From the NCBI GenBank assembly GCA_910589415.1, contig OU342634.1:40912723-40976722 (forward strand): 64,000 nt of DNA, read 5' to 3'. This document shows, in pieces, positions 46,001 through 55,493 of this stretch. Each line of letters opens with the position of its first letter. The stretch's first letter is position 1. This stretch comes from Malachius bipustulatus (lineage: Eukaryota > Arthropoda > Insecta > Coleoptera > Melyridae). Below the pieces are notes generated by a model, which was not told the DNA's origin, did not search any database, and saw only the letters and a program-made list of their open reading frames with translations. A program made the translations under genes and the position numbers.

Positions 46001-48469
46001 GAGTTGAGAAAGTGGATGTGTAATGATGAAAATATTTTAAAGAAACTCAAAGTAAATAACGATCTTGAAGTTAGTGTACTTCGTATAGGGGAAAACGAAC
46101 TAAGTAAAACTTTAGGTATTTATTGGAACTCCAATCAAGATTCAATACAATTTTCAATTAAACATATGTCATGTGTAGATGTTATAACAAAGAGAAACAT
46201 TCTTTCTATAATATGTCAAATATTCGACCCTCTTGGGTTATTGGGTCCAGTTATTATATGTGCAAAGCTAATTATACAAGAGTTGTGGAAATCAAAGATA
46301 GGATGGGATACTCCAGTTCCAGCCGAGATTCTTACGAAATGGAATTTATTTCGCAATCAATTAGGTGTGTTAACAGAATTTAGGATTCCTAGACAAGTTA
46401 CAATATCACAATATATAGAGTTAGAAATGCATGGATTCTGTGACGCCAGTGAAAGAGCTTACGGAGCATGTATTTATATGAGGTGTAAAATATCTAATAA
46501 CAAATTTGTTGCAAATTTACTTTGCGCAAAGAGTCGTGTAGCGTCATTAAAATCAATCAGCTTACCGAGACTAGAACTCTGTGGAGCAGTACTACTTGCT
46601 AATTTAGTAAAGAAAACCTTAGATGCTTTAGATTTAAATGTCAACAATATTTTCTATTGGACTGATTCGACTATAGTTTTAGCCTGGATAAGAGGTAGTC
46701 CGAGCAAGTACAAGTGTTTTATAGCTAACAGAATTAGTGAGATTCAATCTCTTACAAATGTCAACGAGTGGAATCATGTCAGCACACAACATAACCCAGC
46801 AGATTTGATTTCTAGAGGTACTAGTCCTGACAAACTTCGAAACTGTAGCTTGTGGTGGCATGGTCCAGAGTGGTTTTTAAAGGATAAAAATCGATGGAAT
46901 ATAGAGAACTTTACTATTAATAACAGTGAGATACCCGAACAACGCAAAACTTGTGTATACATTGCTGTAAATAGTTATGAATTTATTTTAGAATTAATTA
47001 AAAAATACTCCAAACTAAACAAATTGATTCGTGTAGTAGCTTATGTTTTACGATTTATTTCAAATGCAAAGGTAACCAAAATATTGAGACAGAATGGTCC
47101 TTTAAATCCTGACGAATTAGAAAATGCAATTAATACTCTGATAAAGCAAATACAAAAACAAAATTTCTCTCAAGAATATGCAAATTTATCTAAGGGAAAG
47201 GATATTGAAAAGAACAGTAAACTTTCATGTTTAAATCCCTTTATTCATGATAATTTAATTAGAGTCGGTGGAAGATTACAAAATTCACAGTTATCTTTTG
47301 AACAAAAGCACCCTATTATACTTCCAAAAAGCAATATGTTGACTGATCTAATTCTTAGAAATGAACACGAAAACCTTCTTCATTGTGGTGCTCAAATGAT
47401 GCTTTATTCCATCAGACAAAAATATTGGCCAGTTGACGGTCGTAGATCCTGTAAGAAAATAATTAATCAATGTGTTGTATGTTTTAAAGCAAAGCCAAAA
47501 CCTTGTACATATTTAATGGGTAACTTACCTGATGTCAGAGTCCAAGTATTTAGTCCTTTTCAAAACGTTGGCGTGGACTACGGTGGTCCCTTTTTGGTGA
47601 GAAATAAACCTTATAGAGGAGCGAAGCTTGACAAAGTTTTTATTTGTCTCTTCGTGTGTATGTGCACAAAAGCTATTCACATAGAGTTAGTGACTGGGCT
47701 GACTACTAAAGCCTTCATGTCTTGTCTTAGTAGATTTATAAGTAGGCGTGGCAAACCAACAAATATATACTCTGACAACGGTTCAAACTTTGTGGGTTCA
47801 AAAAACGAATTAAATAAACTGTACGATTTTCTAAAAAGTAATTACGAAAACATTTCTGATCATTTGGCTAGTGAGAGAATAAAATGGCATTTTATTCCTC
47901 CCAGGTCTCCAAATTTCGGGGGAATTTGGGAGGCAGGTATAAAAAGCGTAAAAACTCATCTTAAAAGAGTAGTAGGCAGTAACAGTTTCACTTATGAAGA
48001 GTTCTGTACCATTTTGATACGGATTGAGAGTATTTTAAACTCCCGTCCACTTTGCCCCTTGACACAAGACCCTGACGACCTCACAGCGCTGACTCCAGCA
48101 CACTTTTTAATTGGTAAATCATTGACTGCTGTCCCTGAAATAAACTTGCTGGATGTGCCAGAAAATCGTCTAGATAAATTTCAACGTCTACAAGCAACAA
48201 TTCAAAGATATTGGTCAAGATGGCAGCGCGAGTACCTGACTGATCTTCAAACCAGAAACAAATGGAAGCAAAATTCACAAAGTCTTTTGCAAATTGGAAC
48301 CATGGTGCTTGTTAAGCACTCCGATTCAATCACCTTGGAATGGCAGCTAGGAAGAATCACTGCGATACATCCAGGAAATGATGCTGTAATACGTGTAGTG
48401 GATATAAAAACTCGCTCAGGTGAAATACGGCGAGCCATTACCAATATTTGTGTTTTACCAATGGACTGA
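43055..48469 (+). CDS. BEL/Pao gag-pol polyprotein
   Basis: 1804 residues in a single frame; makes the capsid, protease, reverse transcriptase, RNase H and integrase. In order: a coiled N-terminus; a gag segment (about 120-290) with KLATFEGNYSTWLEFKDTF; zinc knuckles from about residue 347 (CVFCENTDHFIHQC, CFNCLRDNHNSWNC, CLKCGKKHHTLLH); an aspartic protease with LLDSGSQSHF (Asp about 542); RT with ADISKMYRQI and catalytic YVDD (about 952-955); RNase H with FCDASERAYGACIY (about 1128), LPRLELCGA and WTDSTIVLAWI; an integrase zinc-binding HENLLHCG...CVVC region; the DDE core with VGVDYGGPF (Asp about 1508), YSDNGSNFVG (Asp about 1574) and NFGGIWEAG (Glu about 1626); and a C-terminal domain with YWSRWQREYL and WQLGRI. 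This is the full Pao domain order with no frameshift or stop. The start ATG is the first in the long frame. Confidence 0.95.
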   Translation: MSETELKTKRKIIKSHLTKFTNHFETVTKQTEITEKDKVQIEIKFEKIVQLWDEFADVQYQLDVLAEEIDSKERETFEKNYYDIVTDVNIFLRPVVENISAASSEASSTRNSNQEFVKLPPIKLATFEGNYSTWLEFKDTFLALVDKNQSLNSIQKFYYLKSSLGNEAAQLIKSIEVSASNYAIAWQILLDRYENKKLIIHNHIRAIFEQHSIIKESSIELRNLYDNTTKHLRVLKNLGEQVDSWDRLIIYIICNKFDMITRREWESYKYKADLPTMDDLNTFLKYKCDILEKLELTKTERQKYNYYENSSQSNFNKGKNYSYNKKYSNSFAATTSNNNSGYKHSRCVFCENTDHFIHQCKDFINLNVEERIIATKNKQLCFNCLRDNHNSWNCLNKFKCLKCGKKHHTLLHINIKEGEMSSYNNSRSYTPENSPTDRCVKVTAAGAGCSSDSRRGDGVALASASRSHSQSVMQYPKENQNQRENTKTKNTTTATSINNHTFEHCPVAGLPNNNLESQVLLSTAVIKLKIGDREYFCRALLDSGSQSHFITDELCDKLQLERTKINHVVKGVGKILTNITNEVNVTINSVYNDFSMDLKCLVIPQITDKLPIKSFKRNIISIPEEFKLADPSFNSNGNIDILLGSTVFWSVLCRDQVSIGDHLPKLQNTKLGWVIAGSLSLCTTIKMESSSVSCLTLNENLDEKLTKFWELEEVNNKIKFLTESEKYCEEHFLKTYKRNEQRRFIVNIPFKNNLSELGNSYETALYRFQSLEKKLNKNSNLKRDYIKFMDEYKSLGHMTEVVNNEENKSIGYYLPHHAVIKQESLTSKCRVVFNASEKTDTGLSLNDTQFCGPSLQQDLFNILCRFRMYNYCISADISKMYRQILIDENQKQYQKILWRPDDTQTIKTYKLNTVTYGTASAPYLAIRCLIQLSEENKSKFPEACKIINNSFYVDDLLMGVNSRDQAVRLQREVTEILESAGFELRKWMCNDENILKKLKVNNDLEVSVLRIGENELSKTLGIYWNSNQDSIQFSIKHMSCVDVITKRNILSIICQIFDPLGLLGPVIICAKLIIQELWKSKIGWDTPVPAEILTKWNLFRNQLGVLTEFRIPRQVTISQYIELEMHGFCDASERAYGACIYMRCKISNNKFVANLLCAKSRVASLKSISLPRLELCGAVLLANLVKKTLDALDLNVNNIFYWTDSTIVLAWIRGSPSKYKCFIANRISEIQSLTNVNEWNHVSTQHNPADLISRGTSPDKLRNCSLWWHGPEWFLKDKNRWNIENFTINNSEIPEQRKTCVYIAVNSYEFILELIKKYSKLNKLIRVVAYVLRFISNAKVTKILRQNGPLNPDELENAINTLIKQIQKQNFSQEYANLSKGKDIEKNSKLSCLNPFIHDNLIRVGGRLQNSQLSFEQKHPIILPKSNMLTDLILRNEHENLLHCGAQMMLYSIRQKYWPVDGRRSCKKIINQCVVCFKAKPKPCTYLMGNLPDVRVQVFSPFQNVGVDYGGPFLVRNKPYRGAKLDKVFICLFVCMCTKAIHIELVTGLTTKAFMSCLSRFISRRGKPTNIYSDNGSNFVGSKNELNKLYDFLKSNYENISDHLASERIKWHFIPPRSPNFGGIWEAGIKSVKTHLKRVVGSNSFTYEEFCTILIRIESILNSRPLCPLTQDPDDLTALTPAHFLIGKSLTAVPEINLLDVPENRLDKFQRLQATIQRYWSRWQREYLTDLQTRNKWKQNSQSLLQIGTMVLVKHSDSITLEWQLGRITAIHPGNDAVIRVVDIKTRSGEIRRAITNICVLPMD

Positions 48470-48484
48470 ATCAACAAAATTAGT

Positions 48485-48590
48485 GTTGTGAATCTAAATG
48501 TTTATTTCTATTAGAACGAACTGATTAATTGGTTATTGTTGTGAATCTAAATGTTTATTTCTATTAGAACGAACTGATTAATTGATTATT
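48485..48590 (+). repeat. 53-bp tandem duplication in the 3' untranslated part of BEL
   Basis: Two consecutive units (48485-48537 and 48538-48590), each starting GTTGTGAATCTAAATG and differing at about one base (TTGGTTATT vs TTGATTATT). It lies between the gag-pol stop and the polypurine region. Confidence 0.9.
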
Positions 48591-48657
48591 AATAATTTAT
48601 GTTATGTCTTTTCATATGTTGAAAAATGTTTGATACATTATTTCAAGGCGGCCAGTA

Positions 48658-49010
48658 TGTTAAGGCCAACCTTTATTTAGTTTTCATAAAATCATTTATG
48701 ATTATTAGAATCTAAGAATTATTCCAACAACAATTTGTTAGACGCGACAACGTCGCAACAAGTATACCTATACCAAACCTGCGTCTGTCTCCCACCTGAA
48801 GGGATGAGAAGAGGGAAAATGAAATGTAAGAGAGATTCGAGAATAAACCTTTAACCAGTAAACACGTCCTTATTATTATTCTGTGAAAACTAAACTTAGA
48901 GTCGTGAAGTACAATTACTAACTATTTTATTGCTTTCAAAATTTAAATAAAGTAACCAGCCCAAATCAAGATTACTAGATCATTTCATGATCATTCCACA
49001 AATCAATTCA
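48658..49010 (+). repeat. 3' LTR of the BEL/Pao element
   Basis: Identical to the 5' LTR. Preceded by AAGGCGGCCAG, the probable plus-strand priming region, and followed by the GGTAC target duplication at 49011-49015. Confidence 0.95.
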
Positions 49011-49560
49011 GGTACTGTATTTGAGTAAAATAGGTAAAGACATTCCAAAATGGCGGCCTTTTCAATTTTTGGAAAATGGCTAGATTTTGAACCCCTAAAT
49101 AGGCAAGATCAAAAACTTTTAAACAAAATTAACAAGATTGGAATAAACTTATTTGAAATTTGAGCTAATGCAATACAATTTGCATCATTTCTATTAATAA
49201 GCCAGAGGCGTGGGTAGGAAAAGGGTAAAAATGTCTACATTTCTATAAACATTCATGAGCTTATTTTTGAAGGAATAGAACGGAAATTTTGATAGTAGAC
49301 AACTATACTAATAGCATTTAACCTTCAAAAATTTCAAGAAGCAAATATAAAAATGGCGGAGATATATTCGAATATTTTTAAATGATGTTTATTCCTCTAA
49401 AATTTCAAACTTTCGGTTTTCAAAACTCTCCTTTCAGTTTTTTCCGAATTTATTAAAGGTAGTGTAAAAAATAGTATTTTTCAAGTAAAGTTAGCCAGTG
49501 GCGGGCATAGGAAAAGGGACAAAATTGTAAAATTTTGCCAATTTTTTTGATTTTTAAATT
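49011..49560. repeat. ~650-bp tandem repeat, rest of unit 2 and start of unit 3
   Basis: Continues unit 2 after the BEL insertion. AAAATGGCGGCC, TATTAATAAGCCAG.GGCGTG, GGGTAGGAAAAGGGTAAAAA and GTAGACAACTATACTAATAG match 41860-42120 in the same order. A weaker third unit begins near 49400 (CTCTAAAATTTCAAAC, then AAGCCAGTGGCG-like). Confidence 0.65.
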
Positions 49561-50156
49561 TAAAAATCCGATCTAAGGCACGTGTTGAAACGAAATGAAA
49601 TGAAATTATCACAGAAAATTTTTCACATTAAAGCACTACGCTAACATGACATGACTGTGGAAAATTTCAGAAAGCCAATAATTTAAAAAGCGGTGAAAAT
49701 ATTCATAATTGAATCGCATAAAAATACACTATTTCTGCGATTGATGCGCAAGAAGGTTTTTTTTACTTGTGCTCAAAATGGCTTGGGTTTATTGTCAATA
49801 ATAATGCCTATTAATTTTTAGATGTGCTACCAGTTATAGTGAAATTGAAGCTCAGTACTGACATTATTGACGGACCATTTATTTTAAAGCAGTAAACCTT
49901 GAGGATCAAAATAATATGCTTTCAAGTAAAAGATAAGAGAAGGTTAATTAGCGTCAAGAAACAATGGTGACTTACACATGGTTTATTTGAAAATGCGATA
50001 ACTTCTAGAAAGAATATTGTTCTCAGAGTAATAACTTGTTCGTGTACCTATATGTATAAATATTTTTTAAATGTCAATGTATTCTTTACAGTATGATACC
50101 TAATAAAAACGTAGGTATACTTGAAAGTAATGAAACTTGAAACATAATATCAGTTA

Positions 50157-51048
50157 TGGTTTGTCCACTGAGTGTTGTCCGTTGTCATGCCACACTGATT
50201 CTGACTAAACAATTTCATTTAATTCGATTTGATTCATACACTTATTTCAAGTCGAACCAGATGTAGTATCGCAGTTCGTGTCAGTGGCGTGTGTTGAGGA
50301 ATAATGAATATCCTATAAATATATTATTTCGACAAGTTATTGGCGAAGTAGAGCCTTGAAACTTTTTGATAACAAAGATATATAGGTAATGCAACTAAGT
50401 AAGAATGATAATAATAAATTGTTATAATTATTATGATTAGAAATAGCATGTCACCTACCTGCTGGTTGGCGTTTAAAAGAAAGCATAACACCTCCGTTTT
50501 CTGTTTCTGCAGTAAAATATCCTAGCAATTTAACCACAAGACCACCTCCTAGGGAGTTCAATCGTTTCCCAGGCATTTTGTGTAATTTTTTGTAGTTCGT
50601 TGCGAGAATATACCCTGTCCGTTATTTTTCAAACGAAAGAAAAACAAGGCAATATATTTTTAGGCATTCACGCAATTAATAAGTTACTCGTAGTCTCGCT
50701 CGTAGTTTATCACATCGTAAAATATCACAGGTGATTCTGCTGAATTCGTATTAAAAACGGTTCAAATCACAAACCTAATTAGTATATTTAGCGCTGTCAC
50801 TGATACTAGCCGATCAGCTGGACGACAATCTCATCGTATCAATCTATAAGCGTATCAAGACGCAAGCCGTACTTCCGTCTCACTCTCGCTCATCTTTTTA
50901 GAATTGCTGACGATTCAAACGTATTTCCGATAATACGTCCCAATTTAACTCGATTGACTATGCAATGCAATAATAGAAGGTATAAGAAACATAACGAGAT
51001 GATTTATCCTTAGTTATCACAACAGACAACACTCAGTGGACAAACTAT
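50157..51048. mobile_element. Possible TIR element with GTTTGTCCACTGAGTG ends
   Basis: Left end GTTTGTCCACTGAGTGTTGT (about 50160) and right end ACAACACTCAGTGGACAAAC (about 51046) are an inverted pair of roughly 22-26 nt; the 850-bp interior is unique and moderately GC-rich (50700-50950), with no recognised coding sequence. Superfamily unknown. Confidence 0.5.
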
Positions 51049-51228
51049 ATTTATTACCTACCCATACAAACAGCAACACCACATAAAAATTGTCTATGTT
51101 TTGTTATGCTTACTTAATAACGTCGATTGTGTTGACCTGATAATTTTGGTAAAATTAATTCCTACAACATGTAGCAGAATTTTTTTTTAAAGTGCTGTAT
51201 TTTGTAAAAGGTCAAAATGTATCAGGTT

Positions 51229-51302
51229 TAGCTCCCAAAAATAACGCAAAAAATAATAATTATTTTTTGCGTAATTTAATTATTTTTTGCGTAATTTTTG
51301 GG
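51229..51302. repeat. AT-rich hairpin around AACGCAAAAAATAATAATTA
   Basis: CCCAAAAATAACGCAAAAAA pairs with TTTTTTGCGTAATTTTTGGG further on; an inner TTTTTTGCGTAATT is duplicated. Noncoding. Confidence 0.6.
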
Positions 51303-51738
51303 AATTATAATTGCGTTATAATTATTATGATGTACTTTTTCACTTTTCACTCATATAATGAGTCGATTTTTGGTAAGTAATAGAAAGTCAAAATGTTCCT
51401 ACCTGGATTTTAATGGAAGCAGCTGACGCCCATAAATTGTAAATCAAATTAGAATTCTAGTTATGATATCTTAATCTATGGTGGAATTTTTCACTTACCT
51501 TAAGTACCATTATTCTCAATTTTTGTCGAAAACCAAAGATATATCGCAGTCTGTTGCTGAAGCTGATGCACAAAATTTATGTTACACATTTTTTAGTTAA
51601 TTTGGTAAGTGGTGAGTTTTGGAAAATTATCAAAACTCAAAATTCAAGGTTTATAAATATGGTACCATAAGTTGGAGGACTTGTAGATGAAGCTTAAATT
51701 AAATAGGTGTTAAGAAAATTTATTATTTAACGGAGGTA

Positions 51739-52600
51739 CAGGGTGTTTAAGTGTAGATTTACAAAACTTGTTTTAACCAATAATTCAAAATTTTTTAGTT
51801 CAGGCTTCATATTCAATAACCCTTATTTGGATTCTGTTGTATCACCATCGTACCCAGTGGCGTAGAATCTGGGATCACAGGACACCTTTATTCTCGTAAA
51901 AAAAAATTGTGAATTCTATTTTTTTTATTATTTTTTCGGAAAGGCAGATTAAATTTATAAAAAAGCCATGCTTGTAAAATTTTTATAGCTATAACGACTG
52001 TTTCCGATAAAAATGCCTATTATGTAGCTTTTTTAACATTTTTTTTTTATTAATATAATTTTAATATAATAGTGTAAGATAAGTATCATAAATTGAAGGA
52101 CTTGAAGATAAAGCCAAAATATGAAGAAAGCTCTTATAATTTTTCCCCTAAAATGTTTCCTAACCGAGATACATGTATAGGTATTGAAAAATCTCTTGTA
52201 AATCTCTTGTAAACATTTGAAACAGCTAGCCTGTATCTCGGTTGAAAAATATTTTCTAAAAACAAAAAATTATTCGTACTTTCTTCATATTTTAGCTTTA
52301 TCTTTAAGCCCTCCAATTTATGGTACTTATCATAGACTATTAGGTACATTAAAATAATATTAATTAAAAAATTTAAGAAAAAGTTACATTTGAATTTTTA
52401 TCGAAAGCGCGTCTTATCGAAATTTATAAGTATACGACTTTTTTATGGCAATTTAATCTGGCTTTCAGAAGAAAACAATAAGAAATAAAAAGTAACAGGT
52501 CAGAATTTTTTACGAGGCAAAACGAGTCCTGTGACCCCGGATTCTACGTCACTGGATGCTTTGGTTATTCCCAGAATTTTTCCAAATACGGGTTATTAAA
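51739..52600. repeat. Decayed foldback region
   Basis: Begins after TA with CAGGGTGTTTAAG. Inverted pairs: CAGTGGCGTAGAATCTGGG (51855) against CCCCGGATTCTACGTCACTG (52535), and the inner GTATCATAAATTGAAGGACT (52084) against CCTCCAATTTATGGTACTTA (52310). The right end is not clear. No gene is seen. Confidence 0.5.
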
Positions 52601-53588
52601 TCGAAAACCCGTGTACGGAAATTCAGAATTGTTGGTCTTCAGAAAGATACAATAAAAACCTGTTTCGTAAATGGATACTTTGAACATATAAGATGCATGC
52701 TACTATATTTAGAAACACTTGTATAACAGACCAGCCTCATAGGTGAACTAAAACGATGATGCACTTTTTGCTGACCCAATTTAGTCCAAAAATAAACGCG
52801 ATCATATTCTAACACATGAAGATGGCGAAGGTTAGGTTCACGGTCCACTTTTCTGTTTAGTAAAAGGCTGATTTTTGGAAAGTTCAAATCAAAGGTCAAA
52901 ATCTTCCCGATTTCGGTGAAGGAAGTGCTCAAAAATTATGTTGCAATTTTGCACGCCTATTTTTGACTATAGTCCAATAAAGTCTAAAAAGTCATACGTA
53001 TAATCGATTAAGAATACACATCCTTTTGATAGTTCGATTTATTTTGTTTCATGTACGTGTTGTTTTTATAGTAACCGTCCAGTTTGTCTAAACACTCCAT
53101 CCCGCAATTCCCGCATAAATAAGTATACGTCAACATTGGTTTTGAATGAGAATTAAATGCACAACACAGAGGATAGAATGTCATTACGTGAATAAATTTT
53201 ATGTAGTTGTCAGTGGCTCTCAAACTGACGTAAGCGGTTCAATTCATTTTTTGAATGATTCCTTCAATAATTACGCTCGTTCACAACTTGACAATTTGAC
53301 ACTTTGACACAGTTTGACATTTTCTGGTGAAATTAAAAATATTAATTCGGACGGTTAGTGAGACGTCACATCTGACTTTTTAAAGTTAATCCTACTATAA
53401 TAGGTGCTAGTTAAAAATAAAAACTTGGTGAATAAAAACACCGGAGGATTGCGTCTAGATGGTTCCAGTAACTAAGGCGAATACTGAAAATACAGGCCTA
53501 CCATTCCAAGTAAATGCGAAAAATTTTAAAGGTGATATCTTGACTCATCCTCCGTAAAAATTCTTTGGCCGTTGTCACCTGAACTATA

Positions 53589-54589
53589 CAATGTGTCCCA
53601 GATTCGCGTCTCTATACAGGGATCTCGGCTCCTACTACACTTACAGCAAAGGTTAAATGGGGAAAGTTTTAGGAGAAACTTTGTGCATTCGATAACCGGT
53701 TTCAGATTTACGATCGGTCAATTGGTTTTGGAAATATCGGCCAAAAACCGAAAATGGCAGATTTTGTTTTTTCCAAATAAGTCCGAAACGGTTAATTTGA
53801 CAGCTGTCAAAATGTGACATTATTAGGACACTTTTTTAAGAGGAATAAGATACAGTGTATGACAGGTGTCAATCGTCTTTTGTTATTCCGCAACCCGCCT
53901 CAACTTTCGTTTTTCTTACGACCGCCATGTTGGATTTTTCACTTTTTGAACGCAATTTATTTTTATGATTACTAAGATGTATAACACTATGAGTTATAAT
54001 ATTTTTTTTTAATCCAATATGGCGTCCATAAGAAGAAAAAATAGGTATCGATTTTTCGCCATATTAATTATTGTTAGGACACTTTTCAACAAGGAATACA
54101 AAAACAATTTTCGAGTCTCTAGCATTTTAAGATGGCGAAAAATCGTTAGTTCTTATCTTTTCTTCGTATGGACGCCATATTGGATTTAAACAAAAATTAT
54201 AACTCGTAGTGTAGTAATCAGAAAAATAAATTGAGTTCAAAAAAGGAAAAATCCTACATGGCGGTCATGAGAAAAACGAAAGTTGAGGCGGGTTGCGGAA
54301 TAACAAAAGACGATTGACACCTGTCTTAAATATTCGTCTTAAAAAAGTGTCCTAATAATGTCACATTTTGACAGCTGTCAAATTAACCGTTTCGGACTTA
54401 CTTGCGAAAAACAAAATCCGCCATTTTCGGTTTTTGGCCGATATTTCCAAAACCAATTGAGCGATCGTAAATCTGAAACCGGTTATCGAATGCACAATGT
54501 TTCCCCTAAAACTTTCCCCATTTAACCTTTGCTTTAAGTGTAATAGGAGCTGAGATCCCTGTATAGAGACGCGAATCTGGGACACATAG
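53589..54589. mobile_element. E16: 1.0-kb near-perfect palindromic TA-flanked element
   Basis: Left TA|CAATGTGTCCCAGATTCGCG; right CGCGAATCTGGGACACATAG|TA. The arms extend almost to the centre (about 54060-54110) with high similarity, and contain the CGACCGCCATGTTGG / GGCGGTCATGAG core. Paired frames at 53572-53817 (+) and 54361-54585 (-) encode nearly the same peptide because they lie in opposite arms; they are not independent genes. Confidence 0.8.
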
Positions 54590-54625
54590 TATAGATCGGG
54601 GAATCCACGTGTGACAAGAAATATA

Positions 54626-55493
54626 CAGGGTGGTCCAACTTAAAACGTCAGGACTTTACCAAACGATAGATAACTTTAAAATATTGCCAGTTTCTCTAAT
54701 ACACTTATAGCCGGGAAAGCTTCCTTTTCAAGATACAGGGCGTTGAAGTTTTGGGAAAATAATAATGTTTTGTGAATATTGTCAAAACGGCTGCTTTAAA
54801 AAAAATTGAAATTTGGCACACAGCATGAGCTAAGTATCTTTCATTATTTACGGCTTATGCTGATACATTACGAAAACCAGCGGCGGAGATATGGGTGTGC
54901 AATCGCCCCTTTTAAAAAAAAAAAAATTGACGCCACTGACTCTATGGTTACTGACAATTGTTACATTGGTTAGGTATTGTTTATTTCTGTTATTTAATTT
55001 TTTAAGTAAAAGTTATTTGATTAGAATTTGTCTGTTATTCTTAAAATGGCTACGGATATTACCTAAGAAAACCTGAATTATCTCGAAAAAGGTTCCCATT
55101 GAGAAAAAAATTAAAGAGTACTTTTTGTTCTAAAAAGCATGGGGCATTGAACAGTATTATTAAATTTGCCATAGAGTCAGTGGCGCCAATTTTTTTTTTT
55201 TTTTGAAAAGGGGCGATGGCACACCCATATCTCCGCCGCTGGTTATCGCAATTTATCACCATAAGCCGTAAATCATGAAAGATACTTAGCTCATGCTGCG
55301 TGCCAAATTTCAATTTTTTTAAATCAGCCCTTTTGACAATATTCACAAAACATTATTATTTTCCCAAAAATTCAACGCCCTGTATCTTGAAAAGGAAGCT
55401 TTCCCGGCTATAAGTGTATTAGAAAAACTGGCATTATTTTAACGTTTTTTATCGTTTGGTAAAGTCCTGACGTTTTAAGTTGGACCACCCTAA
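54626..55493. mobile_element. E17: palindromic mariner-like element
   Basis: Left TA|CAGGGTGGTCCAACTTAAAA; right TTTTAAGTTGGACCACCCT, then AATA instead of GTA. Arms of about 300 nt (ACGTCAGGACTTTACCAAAC and complement, GGCGGAGATATGGGTGTGC and complement). The centre (about 54945-55145) is AT-rich and I found no transposase remnant. Confidence 0.75.

Larger units (their letters stand above)
42483..49010 (+). mobile_element. Complete BEL/Pao LTR retrotransposon
   Basis: 6528-bp element: 353-bp LTRs (42483-42835 and 48658-49010) starting TGTTAAGG and ending AATTCA; a primer-binding site at 42836; a 219-bp leader; one 1804-codon gag-pol frame (43055-48469); a short 3' untranslated part with a 53-bp tandem duplication; and a purine-rich GGCGGCCAG just before the 3' LTR. 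The LTRs appear identical base for base and the element is flanked by GGTAC on both sides. All enzymatic motifs are present. It therefore looks like a very recent and possibly still competent insertion. No env-like frame is present. Confidence 0.95.

Noticed and set aside
53572..54585. Two similar peptides encoded at 53572-53817 (+) and 54361-54585 (-)
   Set aside because: They are the same sequence in the two arms of palindrome E16, so they are not duplicated genes.
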